Source of the DNA: Lepidurus packardi
Taxonomy: Eukaryota > Arthropoda > Branchiopoda > Notostraca > Triopsidae
Length of the DNA stretch: 64,000 bases
Assembly: GCA_023053545.1 (NCBI GenBank)
Contig: JAKZAN010000002.1
Span: 3,952,375-4,016,374 of the forward strand
Direction of reading: 5' to 3'
In this document: positions 23,101 through 34,746 of the stretch, piece by piece
Layout: every line of letters starts with the position of its first letter
Numbering within the stretch: the first letter of the stretch is position 1
Notes under the pieces: generated by a model
What the model was told of the DNA's origin: nothing
Seen by the model: the letters and a program-made list of their open reading frames with translations, nothing else
Database searches by the model: none
Translations under genes and position numbers: made by a program

Positions 23101-25916
23101 GGTCAGCTTGACTGTAGACACGGAGCTAAAAAACAGCGACGACTAAGTATCGCTTTTCTGGGAAGTGATGGGTAGGCTATGTCATGCGAGATCTTGTTAT
23201 GTCATTTGGCAGCACTTATTAATGGCATTACAACACAGACTGACATATTGCAGGGATCTTTTGCTGCTTCTGTTTTAGTTGATGACACCTTTCGTGGCCA
23301 TGTTGCAGCCATCTTCTTCATTTTCTTTCGTGCCCATCTTCTTGTAGTTGATCCCTTTTGTCGCCATGTTGGGGAGACTTTCTCTCTAAAAGAAAAGGAC
23401 AAAACCAGTTTGAATGCCCTTAATTATGGTTTTTCCCGCTCCGTTTTTAAAACGCTGTTGAGTGGTTTTGTAAAACAGGCATTCCATGTTGTAAAAGCAG
23501 TTTAGTACCGGACAACAGGTCGCCCCAAGAGGCAGAAGCTCTGGTTCGTTTCTCAATTAGAGAAAATTTCACCTTTGGGACCTTGGAGCAATTTCTTTTT
23601 CTTTCAATTTCTTTGTTCTAATGAAGGTGTCCGTTAGGAAGAATCAAAAGAAATGCAACTGGGGCTTTTGTTCTCGGCCAAATCACGAAACTTTGACAGA
23701 ATTGCCCCGCTTTTTACGCAATGCAAAAACAGTTATTGGAGCGAGGCAGATACTCAGAGTTATTGGACCTGAAACCATATACCTTTCCACAGATTCGCCG
23801 CCAAGTTCGATTCGACACACCAGAAATCGCTTTGTGAGAGTTCGGATTAGGTGATGGTAGGTACCGATTTCTGGTGATGTAGTCACTGCCTGAGAGGCAG
23901 CTTTTCATTTCCACATTCTTTCCAGACAAGATTCCGTTTGCCTTATGGTAGCACATCGGGAAATGGCTTTTAACAGGTATTTTTTTTAAAGAAACAAAAG
24001 TCATGTAAAGCCAAGCTATGCGTCATCGTTTACTTGTTTACTTTGAGGGTTTGGGGCCAGGATGAATTTCAAAAGAACAAAAATTGCATGCGAGTTTCTG
24101 TTGGCATCCGTTATTGCCATTCTCGACATTTCCTTTCATCCGTTTGCCCTCCTGAAGTGCAGTTTAGCTGTAACTGAAGCCTTTTTAACTTGACCTTCAT
24201 CACAGTCGGGACGAAATGGTTTTCTTGCCGCTTTATATCTTCACGTAGACGCCCTTGTGTTATCTTCATTGTTATTCAGGAAAGCTTGCTTCTCAATTCC
24301 CGACTCCGACTAGTTAAGTTCGTTTTTTTAAGCGAAAGAACTTGGAGGGTGCATGCAACAAAGGTGAAGGTCCTTGTCAACGATTTTTTTTGTACATCGT
24401 CAGCCCTGAAAACCCTTTACTTTCCATCATCTGAAAGGAATTCTCCCTTAAAAGGTGTTACTGCGAGTTCTAATCTGCCAGGTGCATGTGTTCCCTGCCA
24501 GAGAGCAGAGAACTTTCGTTAGTTTGAGGATGAGACTTTTTGGGAGGAAGAAAAAGTGCTAGCCTGTCCATATACGGGCTGTCTCAAACTTGATGGTTAA
24601 TTAACTCGAGCGCTATAGCTTGTCTGAATCTCTTTTTTTACACGAAGAAAGGGAGCTAAAGGCCCATTGGTTCGAAATCGTTCATCGTGAACCTTCTACG
24701 ACGTAGGAAAGTCCAACTCGACTTGCCAACACTGAATTTCACCTCCTAGGAGACGGTAAAATTCGGTGTTGGGAGCTAACGTTTTTACATCCTGAAAGCC
24801 TTCTTCGACGTAGAGAAGTCCAACTCGACTAGCCAATACTGAATTTCACCTTCTATAATAAGGTAAAATTCAGTGTTGGAACGAACGTTGGTTACGGAAT
24901 AATTGGATGGCTTCCTAGATAACTTCCTGGCAGAATTTTTGGATAGTTGGGTAACTTTCCTCCTTTTGTATGTAAATTAGAATCGGCGTTAGCATATACG
25001 GGATTTTCTCATGACGTGGAGGGTCCTTGCTTGCGTGTGTCACTTATCTTTCGTGAGTCGACTTTACTCAACACGCAAACGAACAATGCTCACATCCTGA
25101 ACTCATTTCATGCTTGGTGGGTGTCTCCTGGCAAAAGAATCGTTCAGGATTTGACAATGCTCCACTTCTGAAGTATAATCGCCCAATAATTATGCTATTA
25201 TTTCGCGTTTCATCTACGGCGGTTTCGTGTATCATATGCCTGAATTATATATCAACTGCGCATTTCCTCGGTTGTGCGTTTTGTGTTCAGAGGACAAATG
25301 ATGGTGCTAACCAACCGCAAGGTTTGGGGTACCTTACGAGGTTCTTAAGTGCAGCATATAACCAGGCGTGGGCGTTTCTTAAGTTTGCCACAGGAGTTCA
25401 GGTTGTGTGCAAATAACGTGGACATTCACTCTATATCAAGCAATGCTCCAAGCTTTAAGAATTCCAAGGACAGACATGTTTTATACACCAATATATACCC
25501 AAAAGCACTTCTTCTTCTCAGAATTGTGAGTTTAACTGTTAGGCGGGTGCTGTTGTTGTCGACCTTGGTTTTGATTTTCCTTTGTTGTTGCTTACGTTTT
25601 CCTGGCATGGACACGCAAGACCGGAGAGAAAGACAGATTTGCTCTGCTTCTTGCTCTAGACACTTGATTGCTGGTTTGTTGCTTAGCTACGATGAACGAT
25701 GACCTGTGCCAAGTCCTATTTGCCTTGTTTGGCGATTTGGGAAACCGATCGAGCGTTGCGCGACCAATAAGCATGACGGTCACGTACTCGGTACTCAACA
25801 AAGGGAAATTCCAATTGCTAATGCTATACGAGTTTTCAAATTTCATACGTTCTTATATCGATGGTTTGGCTCCTCCTTCTTACTGATTATTTTGGGGATC
25901 TATCTGTTTTTTGTAG
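20142..25916. other. Intergenic region between divergent alpha-spectrin and the ZP-N gene
   Basis: No convincing coding exon was found. It must hold the promoters and untranslated first exons of alpha-spectrin (minus strand) and of the ZP-N membrane gene (plus strand), since both start codons sit at or just inside 3' splice sites. A tandem pair of hairpins lies at 24691-24890. Open frames of 60-110 codons here show no family features. Confidence 0.6.
24691..24890. repeat. Tandem duplicate of ~107 bp, each copy with an 18-bp-arm hairpin
   Basis: Unit 1 (24691-24797) and unit 2 (24798-24890) share TTCNACGTAG, AAGTCCAACTCGACT and a stem-loop. Stem 1 is CCAACACTGAATTTCACC with GGTAAAATTCGGTGTTGG (24726-24772). 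Stem 2 is CCAATACTGAATTTCACC with GGTAAAATTCAGTGTTGG (24833-24879). The 11-base loops differ, but pairing is largely kept by G-T wobble. Confidence 0.8.
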
Positions 25917-28900
25917 ATGGGTGAGAGTAATGGCCCTAATACGGGAGGGGTCTTCCTACTCCTGGGGCTGATATCCATCCAGATTTGGGTGGCTCAAGCT
26001 CATGAATCCAATTATGGTGCTCGGGGTGTGGACGTGGAATACCAAGGTACAGGTTTGCCCCAAGAAGCTACGCTGGATGGTAAAGTCACACTCCTGGACA
26101 GCCTGTCCTCCATTATTACCACCAACAGGTATATTTATTTTGTATATTCCTAACATCGTTTGTCCTTCTTTACCCAGATTCGTTAGCTTCCTTTTGGTAC
26201 AAATCACAATTTCTCACTCGGCTTTATCTTTGACAGGACGAAGGCGACATTGGGATGTGCGTCCAGGGCCATGGAAGTGGACTTGGAATTTACGGAGCCT
26301 TTCTTTGGAATCGTTTATGCTGATTTCAACCGACAGAGCGCTTGCTCTTTTACGGGGAAAGGTCAAACCAAATACCATTACGAGCTACCCTTATCTGGGT
26401 GCGGAACGATCCAGGATCCGCTACGCGTCTTTACAAATAATATCATCGTAAGATTTCACCCTTGGTTGGAGCTGGAAGGCGATGAAGTGAAGACGATTGT
26501 ATGTCGGTACCCACCTCCTGTGGTACCGCTTCCTTTTGTGCCAGTGCTACCTCCGTAAGTATCTTCTTCCGTGGCCTACTTTTCGCTAAGGGTTCCATCC
26601 ACTTCATTAACTTCATTGTTGTTTACATTTGTATGCAGGCCACTGAAAACGGAAACGTTAACTGAGACCTCGAATCCCGTTCCGACGGATCAGCTTCAGC
26701 CCTTGATAATTTTATGCGCCTTACTCTTCCTCGCCCTGATGTTATTAGGCGTCGCTTGCTCCTATGTTTGCGTCAAGAAAAGGAATATTAAGCTCATCCG
26801 CAGAAGACGCGCTCTGTCATCCGGAAACGGTTCGGAGATCACCAAGCTGTCAGTCTCGACGTTCCATAAGTTGCCCATGTTCCCCGAACTCAAGATTCCT
26901 CGCGCTCATGCGACCAGTTCGTCCGGTTCGGAGGCCGCTTTGGTCGGCGGACGCATCTCGAACGGCGAAGCCAACGATATACCCAGCGACTACCCGTCCG
27001 AATCGCGGAGCTCATCGGAGATGGAAGTCGGCGAACGTCAGATGCGTATGAATGCCGGCATAAGGTCCCCTGTTCATGAAATGCCGTACACTTTTGAAAA
27101 CCGTGCCTACGTTCACGCCGAGGACGATTCAGCGAGCGCGTACTCGGATGCGCACGCGCAGATGGATTTCGACATGATAGCTGCAACTACCGTGGCCAGA
27201 GTCGACCCCACGTTCGACGTCAATATTAAGGTGCACAAGAAACGATCGTTGCCACCACCGTCCGTGGCGTCTTCCTCCGATTCCGAGGCCGAAGTACGTT
27301 TGGACATGATGCGCGCGCAAGAACGTACTCTAACCACGATTTTGGAACGAGAAGAGTGGCGGTCGAATGAACTCGAGTCGAGCGCGCATGCGCAGTACTC
27401 CATGAACCCAGCTCTGAACGGTCCGGCGCTACCTTTGGTGCCGCCACCTCCGACTTACGCCAAAACTAAGAAGAAGCAACGCTCTCGCGCACCTTCTGCG
27501 GTGGCTGCTCATAGTGAAGCGTCATACGCCTTTTCGCAGCATTCCATTCCCGAAAACGATACGTACAGCATCGGCGAGCATGTAGACGTTCCAGATGGAC
27601 GTACTTATGTCCCTTACGTAAGCCACCCGAGACCACCAGAGTCGATTGCGTCGTTGAACACCGAAATGACCGATACACATTCCGTAACCGAAACGATGGT
27701 CCATAACTCTCGCTCCTTCGAAAGACCTGCGTTGATGAAGAGCGAAGTCACTCCGACTCTCCGTAATGAAGTCAGACTACTCTTCCATCCACCGCCAGCG
27801 CCCCCTTCGATCCCACCGTCAGATTATGCCAGCGAGGGTCGATCGGTATCGGAATTCCAGGAACGCAACCGCACGCTGAATATTAACGAGGAACTCATCC
27901 TTCAAAGCTCGACTGAGAAGTTCGTAAGAGAGGAAGAAGAGGTCGAAACTCTAATTATCCCCTCACCTGAACGACGCATACCACCACCCAAGACCAATTC
28001 TGCAGTCACGAATGAATACCAGAGCCAATCTCGGGACGTATCTAACATATCCCTGGTGGAGAAACAGATCGTTCCCAGGAAGCCTAACCTTACTACCCAC
28101 ATGGTCGACGACGTCTACTTAAGTACGATCAAAGAAACGCACACCCGTGAAGACGAAGAACGCGTACGCAGGGAAATCATCGAATTCCATAAACGCGCCA
28201 AGATGGCAGCATTGCCTCCTCCTAACTGGGATGTAACGATTCGCACTTATCCGGATGAACATATCGAATACCGTAGTCCTGATTGGGACCAACTGTCAGA
28301 CACGACTGTAGCTTCACGTAGATCACGAATGAGCTCGATAATCCCCCCACCGACCGTCAATCCACCTCCTAACTGGGACGTTCTAATTCGAGTCTTGGAT
28401 CCCCCACAGGAAGTCGAGATTGAAGAAGACGACGACGACGCAATGTCGGTCCTTACAGTTGAAGACCGCGAGAAATGGTACCAGATCATTACAACGGAAA
28501 ACAGCCTTCGATCCTTGCTGACCGAAGCCGTCGTTCGCGAAGACTTCGAAAGGATTCGCCACGACCAACGGTACGAGAAAGTCTTTGAACCGCCTAAATG
28601 GGACGTCATTATTCGCGTCTTGGCTCCGCCCAATCAACCCGACGACTTTAGCGATGTACGGTCCGAAACCACCACCTACTCGGAACCGGTCGTTCGCCGC
28701 TACCGCAAGCGTAACGATGACATGCGTAGTCAACGCAATTCCAACCTGGCGCCCTTGCACGAAGTGGACAGTTCCATGACCCGAACCACGAACATGACTA
28801 CCACAATGACATCAGAGCAGGTAGAATGGCAAAGGCGTTTCGGGCGCGGTCCAGGCAGTACCGTATCGGGCAAGACTGGGCCCACGTCTGAATATGATCT

Positions 28901-29351
28901 GCGATCCATCACGGAAAGCGTGGTCAACTTTGCCAAACGCGAACCAGACACCTGGAGCGAGTCAAGCGGTTATACCTTACGCTCCAGTAACTATCCTCGC
29001 AGTATGGCAGACCGCTCACACAGCGAGTTTGTCGAGATTGTGCCTTATGAACGACGCGTCTTATACGAAGGGGATGACTCAGATGGAGAGTCAGCGACCA
29101 GATCCGTTGGTGGTCCTTCTTTGGCTCGCAGCGCGTCAGAATTTACCGAGCATTGGACGACGCAGCGAGTTCCTTTCGATCGCATGTCAAGTGCCAGTGG
29201 GTACTCCTACACGTCATCACGCAGACCTGATTTGGAGCGTGCCACGACCGAAATCGAAGAAGATATACCTCAACGGTCCTCTTCCCACGACGATCTGGCG
29301 ACGTCACCCGAAGCGTCACCTGTACAGTCGCGCCGCAAAGTGTCACAATAG
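25917..29351 (+). CDS. Single-pass membrane protein with a lone ZP-N-like ectodomain and long WDV-motif tail, 1080 aa
   Basis: Exons are 25917-26128, 26237-26554 and 26639-29351 (3243 nt, phases compatible). The ATG follows a TTTTTTGTAG acceptor directly, so the 5' UTR is spliced. Residues about 12-27 form a hydrophobic signal sequence. Exon 2 encodes a ZP-N-like fold with four cysteines (78, 107, 126, 160) and the usual EFTEPFFGIVY and NNIIVRF strands. No ZP-C half follows. A transmembrane segment (about 199-221, LIILCALLFLALMLLGVACS) is followed by a basic stop-transfer KKRN. The ~860-residue cytoplasmic tail is Ser/Pro/Glu-rich. It contains three PPxWDVxIR motifs (residues about 703, 752, 828), a possible divergent fourth (about 366), and SASG/SDSE-type phosphosite-rich stretches. 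The likely role is an apical extracellular-matrix receptor or anchor. That is inferred from ZP proteins in general; I do not recognise the specific gene. Confidence 0.85.
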
Positions 29352-31030
29352 GGAACTAACTTCTGGCGCCAGTTCCTTGGGATTTGAACGTCGAAGATTA
29401 TCTAGCCCGGTGCTTTTTGTATAAAATTGAAAGAAAAACGGAATTGCAATGTGCTTGGGAAACCAAGGGTTATGTGCCACAGACTGCCAGTAATCTTAAC
29501 ACTACTGCTTTTGTGCAATGGGGATACGGCTTTTATTTGGCCAATTTTTCTACATAAGTAAACAAATGTTGTAAGGGATTCTGTACACTTTTAATATTCA
29601 AGTTGTTTAAAAAAAAAGAAAAAACTTGTTACCAAGTTTTTAAAAGCGGCTTTGTGAACTTAAAAAAAAAAGAATCCACGACGGATGAGCGTACCTTGGT
29701 ATTTTAACGTACTTGGAAATCCATCTGGTGATTGGCTTACCCTATGTTTCATTCCTTGCTTTGTCAAAAAAAAGACGAACGAATTGTGCCGGGTCGCAGC
29801 AAGCCGTTTTGGGTCTAAGAACGGAGTACTAAGCAAGACTGAAACGTAAGGTATAGTGTGTTTTTCTTAGCGGATTACTTCTGTGGGCAAGGCTTTCTAT
29901 GGTCAATGCAGCGGCGGTTAGCTTATACTAGCTTCTTGTTTGTTCGTCAACTGACCTCTGTTACTAAAAAGAGATTAACTATATTAAAAATTTTCACCTG
30001 AACTTGTTATATTGGAAGATTGCTTTTTTTGTTCTTGTTTCGGTAACCCATAGGTACCTCGGATTGAGGCGTGAGACCGTGACATTGCAAGAAATCGTCG
30101 CAAGTCTTCTCCTTTAGAATCTCTGGTACCTGAAACCTTTACATTCCCCGTGGTTCAAAAAGATTAATGCATCTTTCATGTTAATACATCTTTCATGTTG
30201 CTTAAACCTGTGCCTTTTTATTCCATTTGGCAATTTAATTGCATAATTATTATTTTTTAGATACTTACTTTTTGCGCGTCTTCAATAATGCGGTAAAATT
30301 CATAGCAGTAATTGGTTATTCAATTTTTAAATTTGATAGGTTCGTTACGAGGCTTATTATTGTACCGAAATCCGAATATAACGTTTCCAACGCGTAGAGG
30401 GAATTCGCTATATCCGCATCGTCCAACGAATACAAAGAGTTTCAGAAATGCCCCATTGAGTGCGTCCACCTCAACACAAAGATTGGGAGCATTGTTAAAT
30501 ACGGTCCTAAATTTGCGGTCTTGTTCGTTCACTAATTTTACAATTACGTGTGCCTGATAAAATACTGTGTTGTTCAATTCACACCAGTATTAAACTGCTG
30601 TAATTTATGAGCTTGTTCACAGGTGTCTGGGACCTTTTAAAAGAGGAAAAATTGTACTGCTTTAGAGTGATTCACTATGAAACAATCAACAATTTTAGCT
30701 TTAAAACAAACGAAGAGCTAAAAGTTGTACGTGAGTTAATTAAAATTGCACGTCTTAGTCTTCCACAGTGAATAAAACCATGTTATGCAACTTGTTTCCT
30801 TGGAACTAATGTAAATTTTAAAGGCACTGCTCATGCGTTGCCTGAGCAAGGGGACAGAAATATAATCTCGGCTCAATATTCATTCGTTTTGGGTTCCTCG
30901 TAGTAATTGGGACAAGTTTTATTGTTTGAGGGTGAGGCCTACTGCAATTCGTTCGTTTCTAATTCAGATCCACTAACTGTAATTACTGGCTTAGAACAGT
31001 TTCCATAGAAAAATAAAACAACCAGAACTC
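29352..31030. other. 3' UTR and spacer, with one copy of a dispersed repeat
   Basis: The first few hundred bases are presumably the 3' UTR of the ZP-N gene. I see no canonical AATAAA there; ATTAAA near 29983 is the nearest variant. The repeat copy at 29982-30306 is described separately. No coding frame with recognisable content was found. Confidence 0.5.
29982..30306. repeat. Dispersed repeat R1, copy 1
   Basis: It matches 34084-34387 along its length: ATTAAAAATTTYCMC, TGTTATATTGGAARATYGCT, CAAGAAATCGTC, CTCTGGTACCTGAAA, CTTTCATGTTGCTTAAACCT, TTTTTGCGCGTCTT, then AATGCGGT. This copy has a small internal duplication of the ATACATCTTTCATGTT word. A third, partial copy is at 34572-34724. No terminal inverted repeats or coding capacity are evident. 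Confidence 0.85.
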
Positions 31031-31035
31031 AAACC

Positions 31036-31140
31036 ATGGTCCTTGAGGATAGTTTCACCAGAAGACCCAATGATTTGAATGAACGGTTGAAAGCGAGTAA
31101 CTTGACAAAACCGGCTTGGCTGCCGGTGAAAAAGCCAGTG
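31036..31140 (+). pseudogene. Relic last exon of a GT11 fucosyltransferase paralogue
   Basis: The translation DSFTRRPNDLNERLKASNL followed by TKPAWLPV matches the last exon of the intact gene at 33153-33253 (DNFTERPNELNERLRASNL, TNWTWLPV). The stop codon that follows WLPV in the intact gene is replaced by KKPVKKG, so the frame runs on. No other GT11 exons (HxRRxD, GRLGNR) are visible upstream in this window. It is best read as the surviving 3' piece of a duplicated gene. A minor alternative is a still-used terminal exon of a gene with large introns. Confidence 0.75.
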
Positions 31141-31370
31141 AAAAAAGGTATGCTGGGGATGTATTATTACTCAGTATTTACGTCAAAAGTAATACAAAAA
31201 CGACCCCTTAGCATCTTCTGCATTATAAAGGTGACGCTTTTCCAATCACACTTCAGGTGGTGTAAAAGTCAGTTGCACTGCTTTGCCGCTGCATAAATAC
31301 TAAAAGAACTTGAGCGTCATGGTTGACTATATAGCGCCACACTAGAGATAAAAGTCAGAGTGCTGGATAC

Positions 31371-31602
31371 CAATGAACGGTAGACAATTAAAATACAGGT
31401 GTTCAGCATATAGTGAGTCTGGCCTATATGAGAACTGATTATGAGCATATAATGAGCACTGCCCGTTTACACCACTTGTTAACACCAGGGTTGGCAAAAG
31501 TGCTACAGAGAACAACTCCCGATTATTGTATTCGATTGAACGGTAGACAATTAAAACACAGGTGTTCAGCAAAAAACATGTCTGGAGCTGCCCGTTCATA
31601 AC
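31371..31602. repeat. Direct repeat pair upstream of the fucosyltransferase gene
   Basis: ATGAACGGTAGACAATTAAA and ACAGGTGTTCAGCA at 31373-31409 recur as TTGAACGGTAGACAATTAAA with ACAGGTGTTCAGCA at 31536-31574. Each is followed by GTCTGG and later TGCCCGTT. The unit is about 164 bp and imperfect. Its nature is unknown, and it lies between the relic exon and the intact gene. Confidence 0.65.
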
Positions 31603-31745
31603 ACGTAGATGGGAAAGGTAATTTTAGTTTAGCGATATTTTTTTCAAATTTTTATGTACTATAGCATTCAGAAGAATTTCTTTGTTAGTCTCGGAGGGAT
31701 TTCTTAAAAGCTCTTCACGGTTAAGAGGGAAATATACACAAAACG

Positions 31746-33253
31746 ATGAAGAGCTTGGAAACCTTTCATATGAATTTTATACCTCGTTTACTTCGGCAAC
31801 GGAAATTTGTTTTTGGTGTTTTATTGCTGGCGGTTGCAGCTTCAGTTCTTTTCTATGTCAACTCATTAGAAGCCAGCACCAGTACCAGTGTCCAGGAACG
31901 TTGGATCGAAGATTTCGGTGAATTGTTCAAAGAGCGCCGGCAAACTGTGCAGAAACTGGTGGATCATGGACCTTGCCCCGAAGAAATATTGTTACTTCGA
32001 AATGCTGGTCGATTAGGCAATCGCTTCTTGGAATATATAGGCGCCCGAGTGGTGGCGACAATGCAAAACAGGGAGTTATGGATCTTTGTCGAGTTGAATA
32101 AATTTTTCGCTCGGTATTTCACGGGCAATACCGCTACGGTTATCATCGATAATTATCTGACTACTTGTAACATATCATTGAATACTATTTACCACTCGTC
32201 CTTCGTCAACATGGAGCGCTTCCTGAAACCCATCGAGTATTCGCGTGCGAAAATCATCGGTAATGCTTATCTAGTTGTATACCTTTAAGTCAATGCCTTA
32301 AAACTACCCAAATACGAATAATTACAGGATAATTTATGATAAAAAATTACCTTTGAGTTAAATAATTGTTACACGTTTATGTATATTTATTGTAAATTCA
32401 TGGAATTTATTTTACCCTGTAGAATTGTGGATATAAAGCGAAGTGTGGAGGTGTGCTGTATTCATCTTTTGTTTTTCTATCCAGGGTTCCCGCTTAATTT
32501 AACTCCGCTGACTTGGTCAATTGCATTCCGGCATCGCCAGTTGTTACTAAGCGAATTTCAGTTTAAAGAGTCTTTTGCAACTCAGGTGCGCGCTCGAATT
32601 GAGGAGCTTACAAAGGGACGTAATTATTCGACGTTAATTGGAGTCCATGTGCGCCGTACGGACTTCTACAAACATATGACTGGAATGTACGGGAAGGCCA
32701 AGTCGGCTGATGAGGGTTACTTCGATAGAGCGAAAGCTATTTATCGGTAATTTTAGTCTTCCGGGTTAAAATTCCTTAACGTTTTGTTGACTCACTTTTA
32801 TCCGTAGAAAACGTTACGGAAATCCGCTTTTTATGGTCATTAGCGATGATATGCCTTGGTGTGACGAACACTTGAGAGCATCGGATGTAGTTTTTCCGGG
32901 TAATTCCACTTAACAGATTCTTTAAAATCGTATAGATGATGTATAGACAGAAATGTATTGACTTGAATGGTAGGGAGTGGGAATCAAGATGACCCTGGAT
33001 GGGATTTAGCCATCATGGCATCGTGCCAACACATGATTTTAACTTATGGCACGTTTGGAATTACTGCTGCTTTCTTTTCGGGTGGTAAATATTGATTAGA
33101 ATGAAGAGGATTGTTTTATTGTATTTATTTTGGCTTCACTTATTCATTGTAGGTGATGTGATAATAGCGGATAATTTTACAGAACGTCCAAATGAATTGA
33201 ACGAAAGATTGCGAGCAAGTAATTTGACAAATTGGACTTGGCTACCGGTTTGA
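31746..33253 (+). CDS. GT11-family alpha-1,2-fucosyltransferase-like protein, 359 aa
   Basis: Exons are 31746-32259, 32485-32746, 32808-32899, 32974-33084 and 33153-33253 (1080 nt, all phases compatible). This is a type II Golgi membrane protein: short N-terminal tail, signal anchor at about residues 21-40 (FVFGVLLLAVAASVLFYVNS), then the catalytic domain. The GT11 hallmarks are NAGRLGNRFLEY (86-97), GVHVRRTDF with the HxRRxD donor-binding motif (HVRRTD, 226-231), ISDDMPWC, and DDPGWDLAIMASCQHMILTY followed by GTFGITAAF. Family members transfer fucose from GDP-fucose to galactose in alpha-1,2 linkage; the acceptor here is unknown. Length is normal for the family. It lies among repeats next to a relic paralogous exon. 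Confidence 0.92.
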
Positions 33254-33532
33254 AGGGGAATGTGACTTGCGAAGAGCGTTGCCCAAATTATTTGATTTAT
33301 ATTTCATTTGATTTGTGAACGTTTATTAAAATGAGTATTTTGAATATGTTTTGGAGTGTTTTTTTCCATTTTGGAGTTTCGTGAGTGTTTTAGAGTGATA
33401 AAGTTTAGAAGCAAGTTTAATAGTTAAAATACGTATAAGTTAATACAGAAATTATTAGGGCTTAAAGTAATAATGTTTCTAATAGTGATTAAAACAAGTT
33501 TAATTAAGTTATTTTGTTTTTCTTATTGGGTA

Positions 33533-33538
33533 AATAAA
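33533..33538 (+). terminator. Candidate poly(A) signal of the fucosyltransferase gene
   Basis: An AATAAA hexamer lies about 280 bases after the TGA stop. A second hexamer lies at 33610-33615. Either would give a short 3' UTR. The choice cannot be made from sequence alone. Confidence 0.4.
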
Positions 33539-34083
33539 ATAAGTGATTAAGTTAAAATAACAGTGAGTGTCACAATACACAGAAATAGCTAAATGTTTTA
33601 TTGCGCTTCAATAAAAGAGCAGATATATATATGCAAATAAAAGAGGAGACTGATAAAAAATAAGAACTCCCATGGCAACGGACCATGAACCCTCACGCCA
33701 TCTAGCAACTGGATTGCTCTCTTGACAATTTACTGCCCCTGAACGCTGTCGATTCCAGTCGGAGTGTTTGAGCGGGAAGGTTGAGCCTAGATAGAGTGGA
33801 AGATTTTCTCTCATAATTACAAGCATATTGGGCAGTACGAATCTAAACTCTTTGTTCCACTAAACTTACACTAGGTAGTTCTAGCATACAGTGGTGGGAT
33901 GATATCGCGGAAGATCTCTTGTTTAATCGGTGAGGGGGAACAACGGAATCATGCCATCGTTAGTTGAGTCAATGGATTCAGAGTACTGGTCGGGGGAAGA
34001 TTTACTGGAAGGTTTTTCACAAGAAGGGTCAGCTCCAAAAAATTCGGCGCAAGGGAACTCCTCAGCGAAACTTTAAATATCTA

Positions 34084-34387
34084 CATTAAAAATTTCCCCA
34101 CGAATTTTGTTATATTGGAAAATCGCTTTTTTTGTTCTTGTTTCGCTAACCTATTATGTACTTCGGCTTGAGAACGTACCATTACAAGAAATCGTCCCAA
34201 GTCTTCCTGTTTAGAAATCCCTGGTACCTGAAATCTTTACATCCCCCGTTGTTCAAAAACGATTAATGCATCCTTCATGTTGCTTAAACCTCCGCCTTTT
34301 TATTCCACTTAGCGATTTAAATGCATAATTATATTTTTTAAATACTTACTTTTTGCGCGTCTTTTATAATGCGGTTGGATTTCATTA
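34084..34387. repeat. Dispersed repeat R1, copy 2
   Basis: The near full-length partner of 29982-30306, in the same orientation. The two copies flank the relic exon and the whole fucosyltransferase gene. The ends are ATTAAAAATTT on the left and AATGCGGT on the right. Confidence 0.85.
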
Positions 34388-34414
34388 TGAACTCGTTATC
34401 TCAGTTCATCAGAA

Positions 34415-34571
34415 TAAACGTTCACTATTATTATATTTTGGATTGGGTTTTTAATTAAATTTGGAAGTGACAGTTGTGGATTCAAATAATGGGGAAAGGA
34501 ATCAGCGAACGGCATTTTGAAATACATTATTCCGTTCTCCCAAGTACTCACCTGCTGCCCTCTATTGTTTG
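34415..34571. repeat. Repeat R2, copy 1
   Basis: TTCACTATT, GTGACAGTTGTGGATTCAAA, GGGGAAAGGA, GAACGGCATT, TCCGTTCTCCCAAGTA and GCCCTCTATTGTTTGA recur in order at 34886-35113. This copy is immediately followed by R1 copy 3, so R2 and R1 together form a ~310-bp compound unit. Confidence 0.75.
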
Positions 34572-34724
34572 AATTTACATTTCGCGTGGTTAAAAAAGAC
34601 TAACGCTAATACACCTTTCATGTTGCTTAAACCTCGGCCTTATTATTCTTGTTGGTGGTTTTATTAAATAATTATAAAATACTTACTTTTCGCGCGTCTC
34701 CAATAACGCGGTTGGAATTCATGG
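34572..34724. repeat. Dispersed repeat R1, copy 3 (5'-truncated)
   Basis: It shares TTTACATYYCGCGTGGTT, CCTTTCATGTTGCTTAAACC, ATACTTACTTT, CGCGCGTCT and AATAACGCGGTTGGAATTCAT with the other R1 copies. It lacks the left half. Confidence 0.75.
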
Positions 34725-34746
34725 CAACGCGACACAAGGACGACTT

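Noticed and set aside
27113..27403. Long antisense frames opposite the coding exons of the ZP-N, spectrin and 2310-aa genes
   Set aside because: They are shadows produced by codon bias of the real genes. The sense frames have splice, domain and phase support.
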